A DNA stretch of 30,912 bases from Bacillota bacterium (GTDB lineage: Bacteria > Bacillota > Clostridia > Lachnospirales > Lachnospiraceae). Under the pieces are notes generated by a model, which was given only the letters and a program-made list of their open reading frames with translations, made no database searches and was not told the DNA's origin. The stretch lies in contig JAEZKL010000081.1 in the NCBI GenBank assembly GCA_023415475.1, positions 1 through 30,912 of the forward strand, in the 5' to 3' direction. Numbering within the stretch: the first letter of the stretch is position 1; each line of letters starts with the position of its first letter. Made by a program: the position numbers and the translations under genes. Of this stretch, positions 23,527-30,912 are shown in pieces.

Positions 23527-24777
23527 ATGAACAACACAAATGGAAGCAATGGAGACAATCCCAAGGAGCAAGATCGTGAGAATGCTTTTGAGGACAAGAC
23601 AGATGAATTTCTGGATGATTTAAAAAAATCTCTTAGTACGCAGGTGAATGAAACAATACATGTTGAAGGAGCAGCCAGCTACAATAATAATGACCCTGAG
23701 ATAAATAAAAAACCGGAAGGTATAAAAGACAAGAAAAAAGGACTTAGTAAAGTCTTAAAATTTGTAGTAATTCCTGTTGTAATAATTTTATTGGCAGCTC
23801 TCTTTCTGACTAAGACGGATATGGGAAGGAACCTGATAATTCGTATCATCAGTAATTACAGCTACAGTAAATTGGACTATGAGGCATCGGAAGAACCAGC
23901 AGCTCCGGAAACTACAGACGAGAAGCCGCTGACAGAAACTACTGGTAATACAGGTCAGAAGCCGATTGATAACAAAACGGTCTCAAATATTCTTCTGATT
24001 GGAGTGGAGACCTTTGAGGGAGCATTGAATACGGATACGATGATAATTGCATCTCTTGATTCGAAGAACAATGTGATCAAGCTTACCTCTCTGATGCGCG
24101 ATTTATATGTGGAGATACCGGGATATAAGAATAACAAATTGAACTCTGCCTACGCAAATGGAGGGATAACGCTACTATATGATACAATTGAGACTAATTT
24201 TGGTCTGACAATGGATGGATATGTATTGGTTGATTTCAATGATTTTGAGGAGATTATTGATTACCTTGGTGGAATCGATATCGAATTGACGGCAGCCGAA
24301 GCAGAGTATCTAAGAACAACCAACTATATATCTGATCCGGCTAATCGAGATGTTGTTGCAGGTGTTCAGCATATGAACGGCAATCAGGTGCTGGGTTATT
24401 GCCGAATTCGTAAAGTATCCACAAAGACAGAAAACAGTGATTTTGGACGGACCCAGAGACAAAGAGGCGTTCTGGAGAAGATATTCGAAAAGCTTCGTAA
24501 GAAGAATGTAATTCAATTGGGCCTGATTATGAATAATATTATATCTAATATCGACATAAAGACAGACATCACGAAGTCTGAGTATAATAGCTATCTGCAG
24601 CAGGCAGTCTATCTGGAGCGGAATGAGCTTGAGACCTTCCGTGTCCCAAAGGATGACAGCTATAACAGTGAGAGTGTCCGGATTGGCCGTTATATGCAGG
24701 ATGTGCTGGTTCCTAAGAGCTGGGAAGATACCAGAAGTATGCTTCGGGAGTTTATCTATGGTAAGAACACGGATTAG
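23527..24777 (+). CDS. LytR-CpsA-Psr (LCP) family cell-wall glycopolymer ligase
   Basis: LCP proteins transfer lipid-linked teichoic acid or other glycopolymers onto peptidoglycan outside the membrane. The 416-residue product has a long charged cytosolic N-terminus (1 to about 70), one membrane segment (about 76-94, FVVIPVVIILLAALFL), a variable Glu/Thr/Pro-rich linker and the LCP domain. The conserved polyprenyl-phosphate and Mg2+ contacts are visible: ILLIGVE, NTDTMIIASLD, TSLMRDLYVEIPG, KLNSAYANGG, VDFNDFEEIIDYLGGIDI and GYCRIRK followed by DFGRTQRQR. I chose the ATG at 23527 because AAAAGG is nine bases upstream; the ATG at 23518 touches that site. A teichoic-acid-type polymerase lies 4 kb downstream and may make a substrate. 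Confidence 0.93.
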   Translation: MNNTNGSNGDNPKEQDRENAFEDKTDEFLDDLKKSLSTQVNETIHVEGAASYNNNDPEINKKPEGIKDKKKGLSKVLKFVVIPVVIILLAALFLTKTDMGRNLIIRIISNYSYSKLDYEASEEPAAPETTDEKPLTETTGNTGQKPIDNKTVSNILLIGVETFEGALNTDTMIIASLDSKNNVIKLTSLMRDLYVEIPGYKNNKLNSAYANGGITLLYDTIETNFGLTMDGYVLVDFNDFEEIIDYLGGIDIELTAAEAEYLRTTNYISDPANRDVVAGVQHMNGNQVLGYCRIRKVSTKTENSDFGRTQRQRGVLEKIFEKLRKKNVIQLGLIMNNIISNIDIKTDITKSEYNSYLQQAVYLERNELETFRVPKDDSYNSESVRIGRYMQDVLVPKSWEDTRSMLREFIYGKNTD

Positions 24778-24882
24778 CAAATCTTGTAATTTATTATAGT
24801 ATTTATCAAATGGAACAATTCTGATCGCAGCGTCGTCTATTGACTATAACACTAAACCTACGATTTGGAATTGGAGAATACG

Positions 24883-25692
24883 ATGAATAGAATAATAAAA
24901 CTAATATTTATATTAATGCTTACTATTATTGTTCTGGGTGGATGCGGTACGAAGGAGGATTTACCGAATACCATGGAGCCTTCAACGTCTGATCAGTCAC
25001 CTACGGGTAACGGAGAAGAGTTATACTCCTTCCGGGCTGAGATTATCGAACTGGGAAATACCTTATTGATTACACCCAGTGCAGAAAGCAATGAAGCCAA
25101 ATCCTCCGACAGGATTTCAGTAAGCTTTGGGGATGCAGCTTTGGTGGATGAGAAGGGTAAAACGATAACAGCAGAGGATCTTCTGGTTGGAGACATCCTT
25201 GTGATCAGCTATAACGGTGTAATCTTAGAGTCTTATCCGGCTCAGATAACAGCCAGTAAGATAGAAAAGGTGGATCATAACAATCTGCTGGAGGGTTATC
25301 TATCCCTGATCGATGATATCTACCGTGTGGATGATGGACTTAACAGCGATATTACTACAATCGCACTCGATACTTCGGCATGGATTAATCTGACAGATAT
25401 TGAGAAAGAGATGATATTCGCAAAGGTTAAGGAGGCATATGGCTTTGAGGTGGTAGAAGGAACCTTTGAGGAGCTGTCAGAACAGGGAATGATCGACAAG
25501 GAGAACCTATACTTTCCTACCGGTATATTGATTGAAATCTCAGAGATGATGTATGATGAGGACAAGGGAAAAATTACCTGCGCGATCAGTAAGTGGAGGA
25601 GCGGCTTGGGTGCAATCGGTGCAAGTGAAGTAACGGCAGTCCTTAAAGACGGAAGCTGGGAGATTACCAAAAAGGGCAACTGGATCAGCTAA
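24883..25692 (+). CDS. Lipoprotein of unknown function
   Basis: A 269-residue lipoprotein. The signal peptide is MNRIIKLIFILMLTIIVL followed by lipobox LGGC with Cys21 as the lipidated residue. A short Ser/Thr/Pro/Glu linker leads to a beta-rich domain (about 45-135: FRAEIIELGNTLLITPSAES through LVGDILVISYNG), which resembles the small OB-like domains of DUF3221-type lipoproteins. A second part (about 145-269) has the start ITTIALDTSAWINLTDIEKE and ends WRSGLGAIGASEVTAVLKDGSW, like an uncharacterised clostridial domain. I do not recognise a function. The ATG at 24883 follows GGAG at six bases. It lies 105 bp after the LCP gene and may share its transcript. Confidence 0.8.
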   Translation: MNRIIKLIFILMLTIIVLGGCGTKEDLPNTMEPSTSDQSPTGNGEELYSFRAEIIELGNTLLITPSAESNEAKSSDRISVSFGDAALVDEKGKTITAEDLLVGDILVISYNGVILESYPAQITASKIEKVDHNNLLEGYLSLIDDIYRVDDGLNSDITTIALDTSAWINLTDIEKEMIFAKVKEAYGFEVVEGTFEELSEQGMIDKENLYFPTGILIEISEMMYDEDKGKITCAISKWRSGLGAIGASEVTAVLKDGSWEITKKGNWIS

Positions 25693-25723
25693 TGTAGTGA
25701 AATGCTTCTTAATTCAATCGACG

Positions 25724-26869
25724 TTAAGCGAGTATGAATAGACCGTTCCATACGTAATAGAAAAGGCATAATATTACCAGAAAGCCCAGATTATATATGG
25801 TGAAGACACCAAGAAACCTTGCTGAATTTGCTTTGGAGGTTCTGAGATAGAACTTATATGATATTAGGCTTGCCAGAGAAGCAACCAGAGTTCCTAAGCC
25901 GCCCAAATTGGTTCCAAGTATCATTGCTTTATAATCATCAGTAAAGGCAGATAATAATACTGCGGCCGGAACATTGCTGATTACCTGGCTTGCAAGCATA
26001 GATACGAGAAACTCTCTTCCTTCCAGAAGGGAAGCCAGAAAGTCTCTGATAACAGGAATTTCTCCAATATTCCCGACAAATATAAAGAAGCAGACAAAGG
26101 TGAGAAGCAGGAAATAATCAACCTTCTTGAGCACAGTACGGTCAAAGCATAGAATACTAAGGAAAACAACCAAAATGGTGACCCGATAATCGATGAATCT
26201 TAATACGCAAGCAAGACAGACAAGAAACAGACAGCTATACATCGCAATGGTATAGGGCTTATGCTTGTCTGTTTTTTCTGTATCAGATAGAGTGAAGCTG
26301 ATATGCTCCTTTGGGATGAACATAACGGCAATACATATTAGCAGCAGAGATAGAAGAGTATAAGGAAGAGTGATCCTTAAAAACTCAGTAATTGTAAGAT
26401 TATATTCAGAAAACAGGAAGAGATTCTGTGGATTTCCTACCGGAGTAAGCATACTTCCCAGATTCGCAGCAATTGTCTGAAGAACAATAATTATTATTAG
26501 ATGGCTGGTATACCCAGTCATGGTAAGAATTAGAATTGCAAAGGGTACAAAAGTAATCAATGCTACGTCATTAGTGATCCACATGGAGGTGAAAAAACTT
26601 AAAAGTACCAGCACAAGAGCAATAGATCTAATGTTTGCCACACGCATTAACAGCTTTTCGGACAATAAAATAAAGATTCCGGTTTTGTTAAAACCGGATA
26701 CAACAGCCATAAGGCAAAACAGTAATCCAAGCACTCGAAAATCAATATATGTAATATATCCGAGGGTTGGAGGAACAAAGAACATGGTGAGGATGGCAGC
26801 CAGTCCGGCAATACAAAGGACTGCTTCTTTCTTAATAAAAGCAAATAGCATATAGTAAAGTTTTTTCAT
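25724..26869 (-). CDS. SLC13/ArsB-type (ion transporter superfamily) anion permease
   Basis: A 381-residue membrane protein with about ten hydrophobic segments in two related halves. Hallmarks of the ion-transporter superfamily are seen: SMWITNDVALITFVPFAIL and NLGSMLTPVGNPQNLFLF in the first half, and SQVISNVPAAVLLSAF with NLGGLGTLVASLASLISYKFY in the second. The two N-P segments form the re-entrant substrate loops. Members carry arsenite, citrate, sulfate, dicarboxylates or other anions, and no ars or citrate genes are nearby, so the substrate is unknown. I chose the start at 26869 because AAAGGAAG lies six bases upstream (MKKLYYML); the ATG at 26893 has no ribosome site. It converges on the lipoprotein gene with only 31 bp between and no visible terminator. 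Confidence 0.88.
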   Translation of the reverse strand: MKKLYYMLFAFIKKEAVLCIAGLAAILTMFFVPPTLGYITYIDFRVLGLLFCLMAVVSGFNKTGIFILLSEKLLMRVANIRSIALVLVLLSFFTSMWITNDVALITFVPFAILILTMTGYTSHLIIIIVLQTIAANLGSMLTPVGNPQNLFLFSEYNLTITEFLRITLPYTLLSLLLICIAVMFIPKEHISFTLSDTEKTDKHKPYTIAMYSCLFLVCLACVLRFIDYRVTILVVFLSILCFDRTVLKKVDYFLLLTFVCFFIFVGNIGEIPVIRDFLASLLEGREFLVSMLASQVISNVPAAVLLSAFTDDYKAMILGTNLGGLGTLVASLASLISYKFYLRTSKANSARFLGVFTIYNLGFLVILCLFYYVWNGLFILA

Positions 26870-26989
26870 AATTCGCTTCCTTTTTTCTTGCATTTTATAA
26901 ATTTAATGCTAAAATACATATTTGTTGTATCAGCATACGATGAAATTCTACCGCAAAAGGAAGACAAAAGCAATGGAAGAATAAAAACA

Positions 26990-27018
26990 TTGCAGGATAG
27001 GATAATCTTTGCTAAAAT
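26990..27018 (+). promoter_or_regulatory. Extended -10 promoter of the acyltransferase gene
   Basis: TTGCAG (26990-26995), a 17-base spacer and TAAAAT (27013-27018), with TG one base upstream. The leader is about 30 bases long. Confidence 0.6.
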
Positions 27019-27054
27019 CAAGATGTCTATTTGTGTAGCAAAATAGGAGTTACA

Positions 27055-28128
27055 ATGGAAATGAATAAGAAAAAACAAGGTCCAATAACACAGGAGATTG
27101 AGAATACTGAAAAAGAACATAAGATAAATGAAATGAATACAAAGGAGAAGGTTAGAGATTATCTGTTTGATAATTTAAAGGCAATTTTAATTATATTAGT
27201 GGTTTGGGGACATATTCTTGCCTCGATGAGGAGCAAAGTTGATATTATCAAAGGCATATACATATTTATTTTCTTTTTTCATATGCCGGCAATGGTTTTT
27301 ATCTCCGGGTATTTTTCAAAAAAGCTTGATAAAATCAGGAATAATGCATTCGTTACGATATTCGTACCCTATCTGATACTTAATATAATCAATTATGCCT
27401 TCAAAATACTTATACTCCGGGAGGATTACAACGGAATACGTTTATTTAATCCAACATGGGGTCTGTGGTATCTATTGACCTTATTTTTATGGAAATTCTT
27501 CCTGAAGGATTTGATAAAGATTCGATATGTGTTACCGTTAAGTATGGTCGTTGCTTTAGTGAGCGGCTTCAGTAAAGAATTCTCAGACTATATGGCACTG
27601 GGGAGATTACTCTGCTTTCTTCCCTTCTTTCTGGCGGGTTATTATTGTACGGCAGAGCATGTAGCAAGGATCAGAAAAATACCCAAGGTATTTTCAGTTC
27701 TTTTGTTGATGCTGGTAGGGATATGGTCATATATGGTCGCAACAAAGGAAATCTTTGAAATAGAGCTTCTGTTTTTGCGGACCTACTATCCCCGGGGTGA
27801 AGAGCTTCAGACCATGTTTTTCCGGTTTACAATTTACATTGTTGCATCGGTTATGATTTTTGTCCTGCTGAATTTGGTTTCCGGGAAAGAGACCTTTCTT
27901 ACACGAATTGGTGCAAGTACCATGACAGTTTATGTCCTTCATCTGTTTACAATTCCGGTTCTTGAGAAACTTCAGATACTAAAGAACCATCCAATGCTTT
28001 ATTTGATCTATTCTGTCCTGATAACGGTAGTAATCACATTTTTATATTCCCGGCCTGCCGTTTCACGAGCCTATGATTCGGTAATGAATAGGCTTTCGGG
28101 ACTCTTTATTAAAAAAGACGAAAGATAA
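27055..28128 (+). CDS. Acyltransferase family 3 membrane protein (O-acetyltransferase-like)
   Basis: A 357-residue integral membrane protein with about ten hydrophobic helices. The N-terminal region has the family signature DNLKAILIILVVWGHIL (catalytic-type His in WGH), then FIFFFHMPAMVFISGYF, WGLWYLLTLFLWKFF, and ASTMTVYVLHLFTIPV near the C-terminus. These proteins O-acetylate sugars or polymers at the membrane. The layout resembles the fucose-4-O-acetylase-like group. Acidic/basic residues 1-35 form a cytosolic tail. The ATG at 27055 follows ATAGGAG. The next gene, a GT2-TagF fusion, starts 79 bp downstream on the same strand with no terminator between, so the acyl acceptor may be the polymer that enzyme makes. 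That link is inferred from position. Confidence 0.88.
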   Translation: MEMNKKKQGPITQEIENTEKEHKINEMNTKEKVRDYLFDNLKAILIILVVWGHILASMRSKVDIIKGIYIFIFFFHMPAMVFISGYFSKKLDKIRNNAFVTIFVPYLILNIINYAFKILILREDYNGIRLFNPTWGLWYLLTLFLWKFFLKDLIKIRYVLPLSMVVALVSGFSKEFSDYMALGRLLCFLPFFLAGYYCTAEHVARIRKIPKVFSVLLLMLVGIWSYMVATKEIFEIELLFLRTYYPRGEELQTMFFRFTIYIVASVMIFVLLNLVSGKETFLTRIGASTMTVYVLHLFTIPVLEKLQILKNHPMLYLIYSVLITVVITFLYSRPAVSRAYDSVMNRLSGLFIKKDER

Positions 28129-28207
28129 GATCGACAATACAGCTAAGGCTGCTTTGCGCCGGAAGAGAAATACTTCCGATACTTTATACGAAAGGCAAGG
28201 TGTTAAC

Positions 28208-30586
28208 GTGAAACTAAGTATTATTATTCCTTTTCATAAAGGAATACATTTTCTGGGGGACTGTCTGGAAAGCGTCCGGGATCAGGGATTGACCGATTAC
28301 GAGACGATTTTGGTTCTTGATCATGTGAAGGAGGATGTCTCCGAGCTGATTCATGCATATCAGGATTTGAATCTGAATGTAATCGAACTAAGCGAAGATC
28401 AGTTAGCGAACCACAGGTTCACAAAGTCAAAGATTGATGAGCAATATAATGGTTACAGTGGTGTGGCCAGTGCCAGAAATGCCGGACTGGAAGCGGCAGT
28501 CGGAGAATATGTATATTTTCTGGACAGTGATGATTATATTATGAACGGAACCTTGGTAGCACTGCTTCGTGAGGCGGATGAGCAGAAGGCGGATTTTACT
28601 TATGGTAAAAAGCAACCCACTTGGTTTCGTCGTATGGTATATCTCGCATCTGTCGTACCCGAAGAAGAGCAGAATGATGATGATCAGGATCCAGGCGAAA
28701 CGGAGCAGGGAGAGCAGGAGATGATGACTTCGGTATCGGAAGAAGGCGATACTCCGAAGCTTACCCGCCGTCAGAGAAAGATTTTGATGGTTCAGGAACA
28801 GCTGGCTGCAGTTGCCAATGTGGATGAAGAAGACTTGGCTAAGATAGCAGAAGCATATCATTCTCTTTTTGTTACCAGAAAAGGGCTGGGTAATGTATCC
28901 GTGCTTGGGATTCTGTTCCGAAGAAGCTTTCTGAATGAGAACGATATTCGATTTAATGAGAATTATATCTTTTTCTCGGACTCAACCTTCGTAATTCAGG
29001 CATTGCAGCATGTTAGGACATGCTCCTACGTTCCTGAAGCAATCTACATAAAAAGAAAGCATAACGATCCGATTCATTATCCCGCATTGTCCCAATCAAA
29101 GGCAGAAGGTAAGTTCGAAGAATATATGCAGGCGTATCAACAGGCAAGGGATTATACTGAGGAGAAGACCGCTCTAAGGGGATATCTTGAGGATAAGCTA
29201 ATTGCTTATTATGCTGGTGTCTATGCTCCAAGGCTTAGACGAAGCGAGAATGAGAGCTGGCGTAACGAACGCTTCCAGATGATGCGTAAGGCGGTATCGG
29301 AAGTGGATTCGGAGAAGCTTAAGGCTTTGAAGAAATATAAGAAGAATATTGTAAAAGCATTATTAAGCAATAATGTGAGAAAAGCAAACTTAATTGTTAC
29401 CAGACATCTCGGAATGAAAAAGTTCAAGAAGATGAGGAAGAATAAGAATGTACTGGCCAACTATCTTTACAATAAGTTCTTTACAAAGCTGCCGGTGAAG
29501 GAGAACTGGGTAATCTGCGAGAGCTTTTTCGGCAAGAGTTATTCCGACAGCCCGAAATATATTTACGAGTACTTAAACAAGAACTATCCGGGAAAATACC
29601 GCTATATATGGACACTTCCGTTTGGAATCAAGGTACCGTACAAGCATACGAAGGCAAAACGGTTCAGTATCCGTTACAGTTACTATCTGGCGCGGTCAAA
29701 ATACATTGTATTTAATGTCAGACAGCCTCTATGGATGAAGAAACGGGAAGGCAGTATTTTTCTCGAAACCTGGCATGGCACACCGCTTAAGAAGCTGGTA
29801 TTTGATCAGGAAGAGGTTATGGCAGCCTCTCCGTTATATAAGGCACATTTCTTCAAGCAGGCTAGCCAGTGGGATTATCTTGTTGCAGCTAATAGATTCT
29901 CCTCCGAGGTATTCCGCAGTGCCTTCCTCTTTGATAAGGAGATGCTGGAATTCGGATATCCCAGGAATGATATTATGTATAGCCCGAATAAGGAGCAGAT
30001 GGCGGCTAAGATTCGGAAGAGCCTGCGAATCCCGGATGGGAAGAAGACGATTCTTTATGCTCCTACCTGGAGAGATGATGAGTATTATGGCAGGGGAGCC
30101 TATAAATTCGCTCTTAAACTCGATCTGCACCTGCTGAAGAAGGAGCTGGGCAAGGATTATGTTGTCTTACTGCGTACCCATTATTTCATTGCTGATTCCT
30201 TAGATGTTACCGGCCTTGAGGATTTTGCATATAATGTAAGCAAATATAATGACATTACAGAGCTTTATCTGATATCGGATCTTTTGATCACCGACTACTC
30301 GTCCGTATTCTTTGATTATGCGAACCTGAAGCGACCGATTTTATTCTACACCTATGACCTTGATAAATACCGTGATATGCTTCGTGGTTTCTATATGGAT
30401 ATTGAGACCGAGGTGCCGGGGCCTCTGCTCTTCACCAGTGAAGAGGTGGTGGATGCCATCAAGGATATTGATCAGATCACAGAGCAATATAAAGAAAAAT
30501 ATGCTCACTTTTATGAACGTTTCTGTTCATTAGAAGATGGACATGCGGCGGAAAACATTGCCAAACGAGTCTTTGATCTGGAATAA
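28208..30586 (+). CDS. GT2 glycosyltransferase fused to CDP-glycerol glycerophosphotransferase (TagF-like)
   Basis: A 792-residue two-domain enzyme. The N-terminal GT-A domain starts VKLSIIIPFHKGIHFLGDCL, has GVASARNAGLEAAVGEYVYF and the metal site DSDD (Asp106-Asp109). After an acidic insert (about 151-181) and a basic helical linker (about 375-425) comes the TagF-type domain (from about 430). It shows NWVICESFFGKS, LETWHGTPLKKL (His523), ILYAPTWRDD, LLRTHYF, LLITDYSSVFFDYA (Asp696) and PILFYTYDLDKYR. The second domain should add glycerol- or polyol-phosphate from a CDP donor, the first a sugar, which fits synthesis of a glycosylated teichoic-acid-like polymer at the inner membrane face. GTG 28208 follows AAGGTGTTAAC and matches the GT2 N-terminus; a TTG at 28154 is the alternative. 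Confidence 0.9.
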   Translation: MKLSIIIPFHKGIHFLGDCLESVRDQGLTDYETILVLDHVKEDVSELIHAYQDLNLNVIELSEDQLANHRFTKSKIDEQYNGYSGVASARNAGLEAAVGEYVYFLDSDDYIMNGTLVALLREADEQKADFTYGKKQPTWFRRMVYLASVVPEEEQNDDDQDPGETEQGEQEMMTSVSEEGDTPKLTRRQRKILMVQEQLAAVANVDEEDLAKIAEAYHSLFVTRKGLGNVSVLGILFRRSFLNENDIRFNENYIFFSDSTFVIQALQHVRTCSYVPEAIYIKRKHNDPIHYPALSQSKAEGKFEEYMQAYQQARDYTEEKTALRGYLEDKLIAYYAGVYAPRLRRSENESWRNERFQMMRKAVSEVDSEKLKALKKYKKNIVKALLSNNVRKANLIVTRHLGMKKFKKMRKNKNVLANYLYNKFFTKLPVKENWVICESFFGKSYSDSPKYIYEYLNKNYPGKYRYIWTLPFGIKVPYKHTKAKRFSIRYSYYLARSKYIVFNVRQPLWMKKREGSIFLETWHGTPLKKLVFDQEEVMAASPLYKAHFFKQASQWDYLVAANRFSSEVFRSAFLFDKEMLEFGYPRNDIMYSPNKEQMAAKIRKSLRIPDGKKTILYAPTWRDDEYYGRGAYKFALKLDLHLLKKELGKDYVVLLRTHYFIADSLDVTGLEDFAYNVSKYNDITELYLISDLLITDYSSVFFDYANLKRPILFYTYDLDKYRDMLRGFYMDIETEVPGPLLFTSEEVVDAIKDIDQITEQYKEKYAHFYERFCSLEDGHAAENIAKRVFDLE

Positions 30587-30627
30587 AATCTTCAGAAAAC
30601 TTGATCTATTATATTTTCTAATGAATG

Positions 30628-30656
30628 AAGGATGATATACTTATCATCCTTTTTTT
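30628..30656 (+). terminator. Intrinsic terminator of the GT2-TagF gene
   Basis: AAGGATGAT (30628-30636), six-base loop, ATCATCCTT (30643-30651), overlapping a run of seven Ts. This is a textbook rho-independent terminator 41 bases past the stop. Confidence 0.93.
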
Positions 30657-30756
30657 AATTTTAGCAGTAATTATGCAACAATTTTATGGTTTCTTATTCT
30701 ATTTTGTGCATTAAGCCAAAAATTTGTCTTAGGACATTTTTCGGTGACAAAACCTC

Positions 30757-30784
30757 TTGCGTAATTGTAGCCTTCCATTATAAT
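30757..30784 (+). promoter_or_regulatory. Candidate promoter of purC
   Basis: TTGCGT (30757-30762), a 16-base spacer and a consensus TATAAT (30779-30784), about 85 bases before the purC start. I looked for a purine riboswitch in the leader and saw none. Confidence 0.5.
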
Positions 30785-30867
30785 AAAAAGAGTAATCAAG
30801 GCTGCTATAAATATTTGCACTTACTGCATTATTGAGAAAATATGGTAAAGGATAGGTGGCATTTAGG

Positions 30868-30912
30868 ATGAAAAAATTAGACATGCTCTATGAGGGAAAA
30901 GCAAAGAAGGTT
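30868..30912 (+). CDS. purC: Phosphoribosylaminoimidazole-succinocarboxamide synthase (SAICAR synthase), first 15 codons
   Basis: PurC joins CAIR and aspartate in purine synthesis. Only MKKLDMLYEGKAKKV is inside the window, but YEGKAKK is the conserved nucleotide-binding start of SAICAR synthases. AGGTGG lies eight bases before the ATG. The gene runs off the end, and other pur genes probably follow downstream. Confidence 0.85.
   Translation, partial: MKKLDMLYEGKAKKV

Noticed and set aside
24310..24780. A 156-codon open frame antisense to the LCP gene
   Set aside because: It mirrors the conserved LCP domain, has no ribosome site and no recognisable motif.
28427..28861. A 144-codon antisense frame in the GT2-TagF gene
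   Set aside because: Its hydrophobic look comes from reading acidic codons backwards; no start signal.
30657..30867. Purine riboswitch before purC
   Set aside because: I could not find the paired helices and conserved junction of the purine aptamer in this leader.

Overview
The window looks like chromosome of a low-GC, Gram-positive, endospore-forming plant-polysaccharide fermenter of the Lachnospiraceae (Lachnoclostridium/Anaerocolumna type). The case rests on AddAB instead of RecBCD, an alpha/beta-type small acid-soluble spore protein, a ROK-type xylose regulator beside xylulokinase, intracellular GH8 and GH94 enzymes, a teichoic-acid-type glycerophosphotransferase, strong GGAGG ribosome sites and AT-rich intergenic DNA. 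The genus is inferred from gene content only. I saw no rRNA, tRNA, CRISPR array, transposase or phage gene.

Layout. 1-2.5 kb: the 3' part of glutamine-dependent NAD synthetase, a DegV-family lipid-binding protein, and a small membrane-anchored FMN_bind-like protein on the minus strand. 2.6-11.0 kb: addB and addA (double-strand-break end processing), then a spore SASP gene and a HAD-family hydrolase. 11.1-14.0 kb: a divergent ROK regulator (XylR type) and xylB. 14.4-16.1 kb: a SAM methyltransferase and the redox chaperone Hsp33. 16.4-20.0 kb: a GH8 reducing-end xylose-releasing exo-oligoxylanase and a GH94 phosphorylase. 20.3-21.9 kb: a cytosolic TPR-GGDEF diguanylate cyclase. 22.1-23.3 kb: a cystathionine gamma-synthase/beta-lyase family enzyme on the minus strand. 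23.5-30.6 kb: mostly cell-envelope genes, comprising an LCP ligase, a lipoprotein, an SLC13/ArsB-type permease on the minus strand, an acyltransferase-3 protein and a GT2-TagF fusion. The window ends in the first codons of purC.

How it fits together. XylR, XylB, the GH8 enzyme and the GH94 enzyme can be read as an intracellular xylo-oligosaccharide module. GH8 trims xylose from the reducing end, XylB phosphorylates xylulose, and the GH94 enzyme may phosphorolyse the remaining disaccharide. The GH94 substrate is the main open question: its N-terminus resembles chitobiose/cellobiose phosphorylases, but its neighbour is a xylan enzyme. The DNA before GH8 and between GH8 and GH94 is unusually structured, with a 19-bp palindrome, a terminator-like hairpin inside the leader, four hairpins in a row, and a possible 19-codon leader ORF ending two bases before the GH94 start.

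Most other genes are ordinary housekeeping genes. Starts were chosen by Shine-Dalgarno spacing and family N-termini, so several are shorter than the longest open frame.
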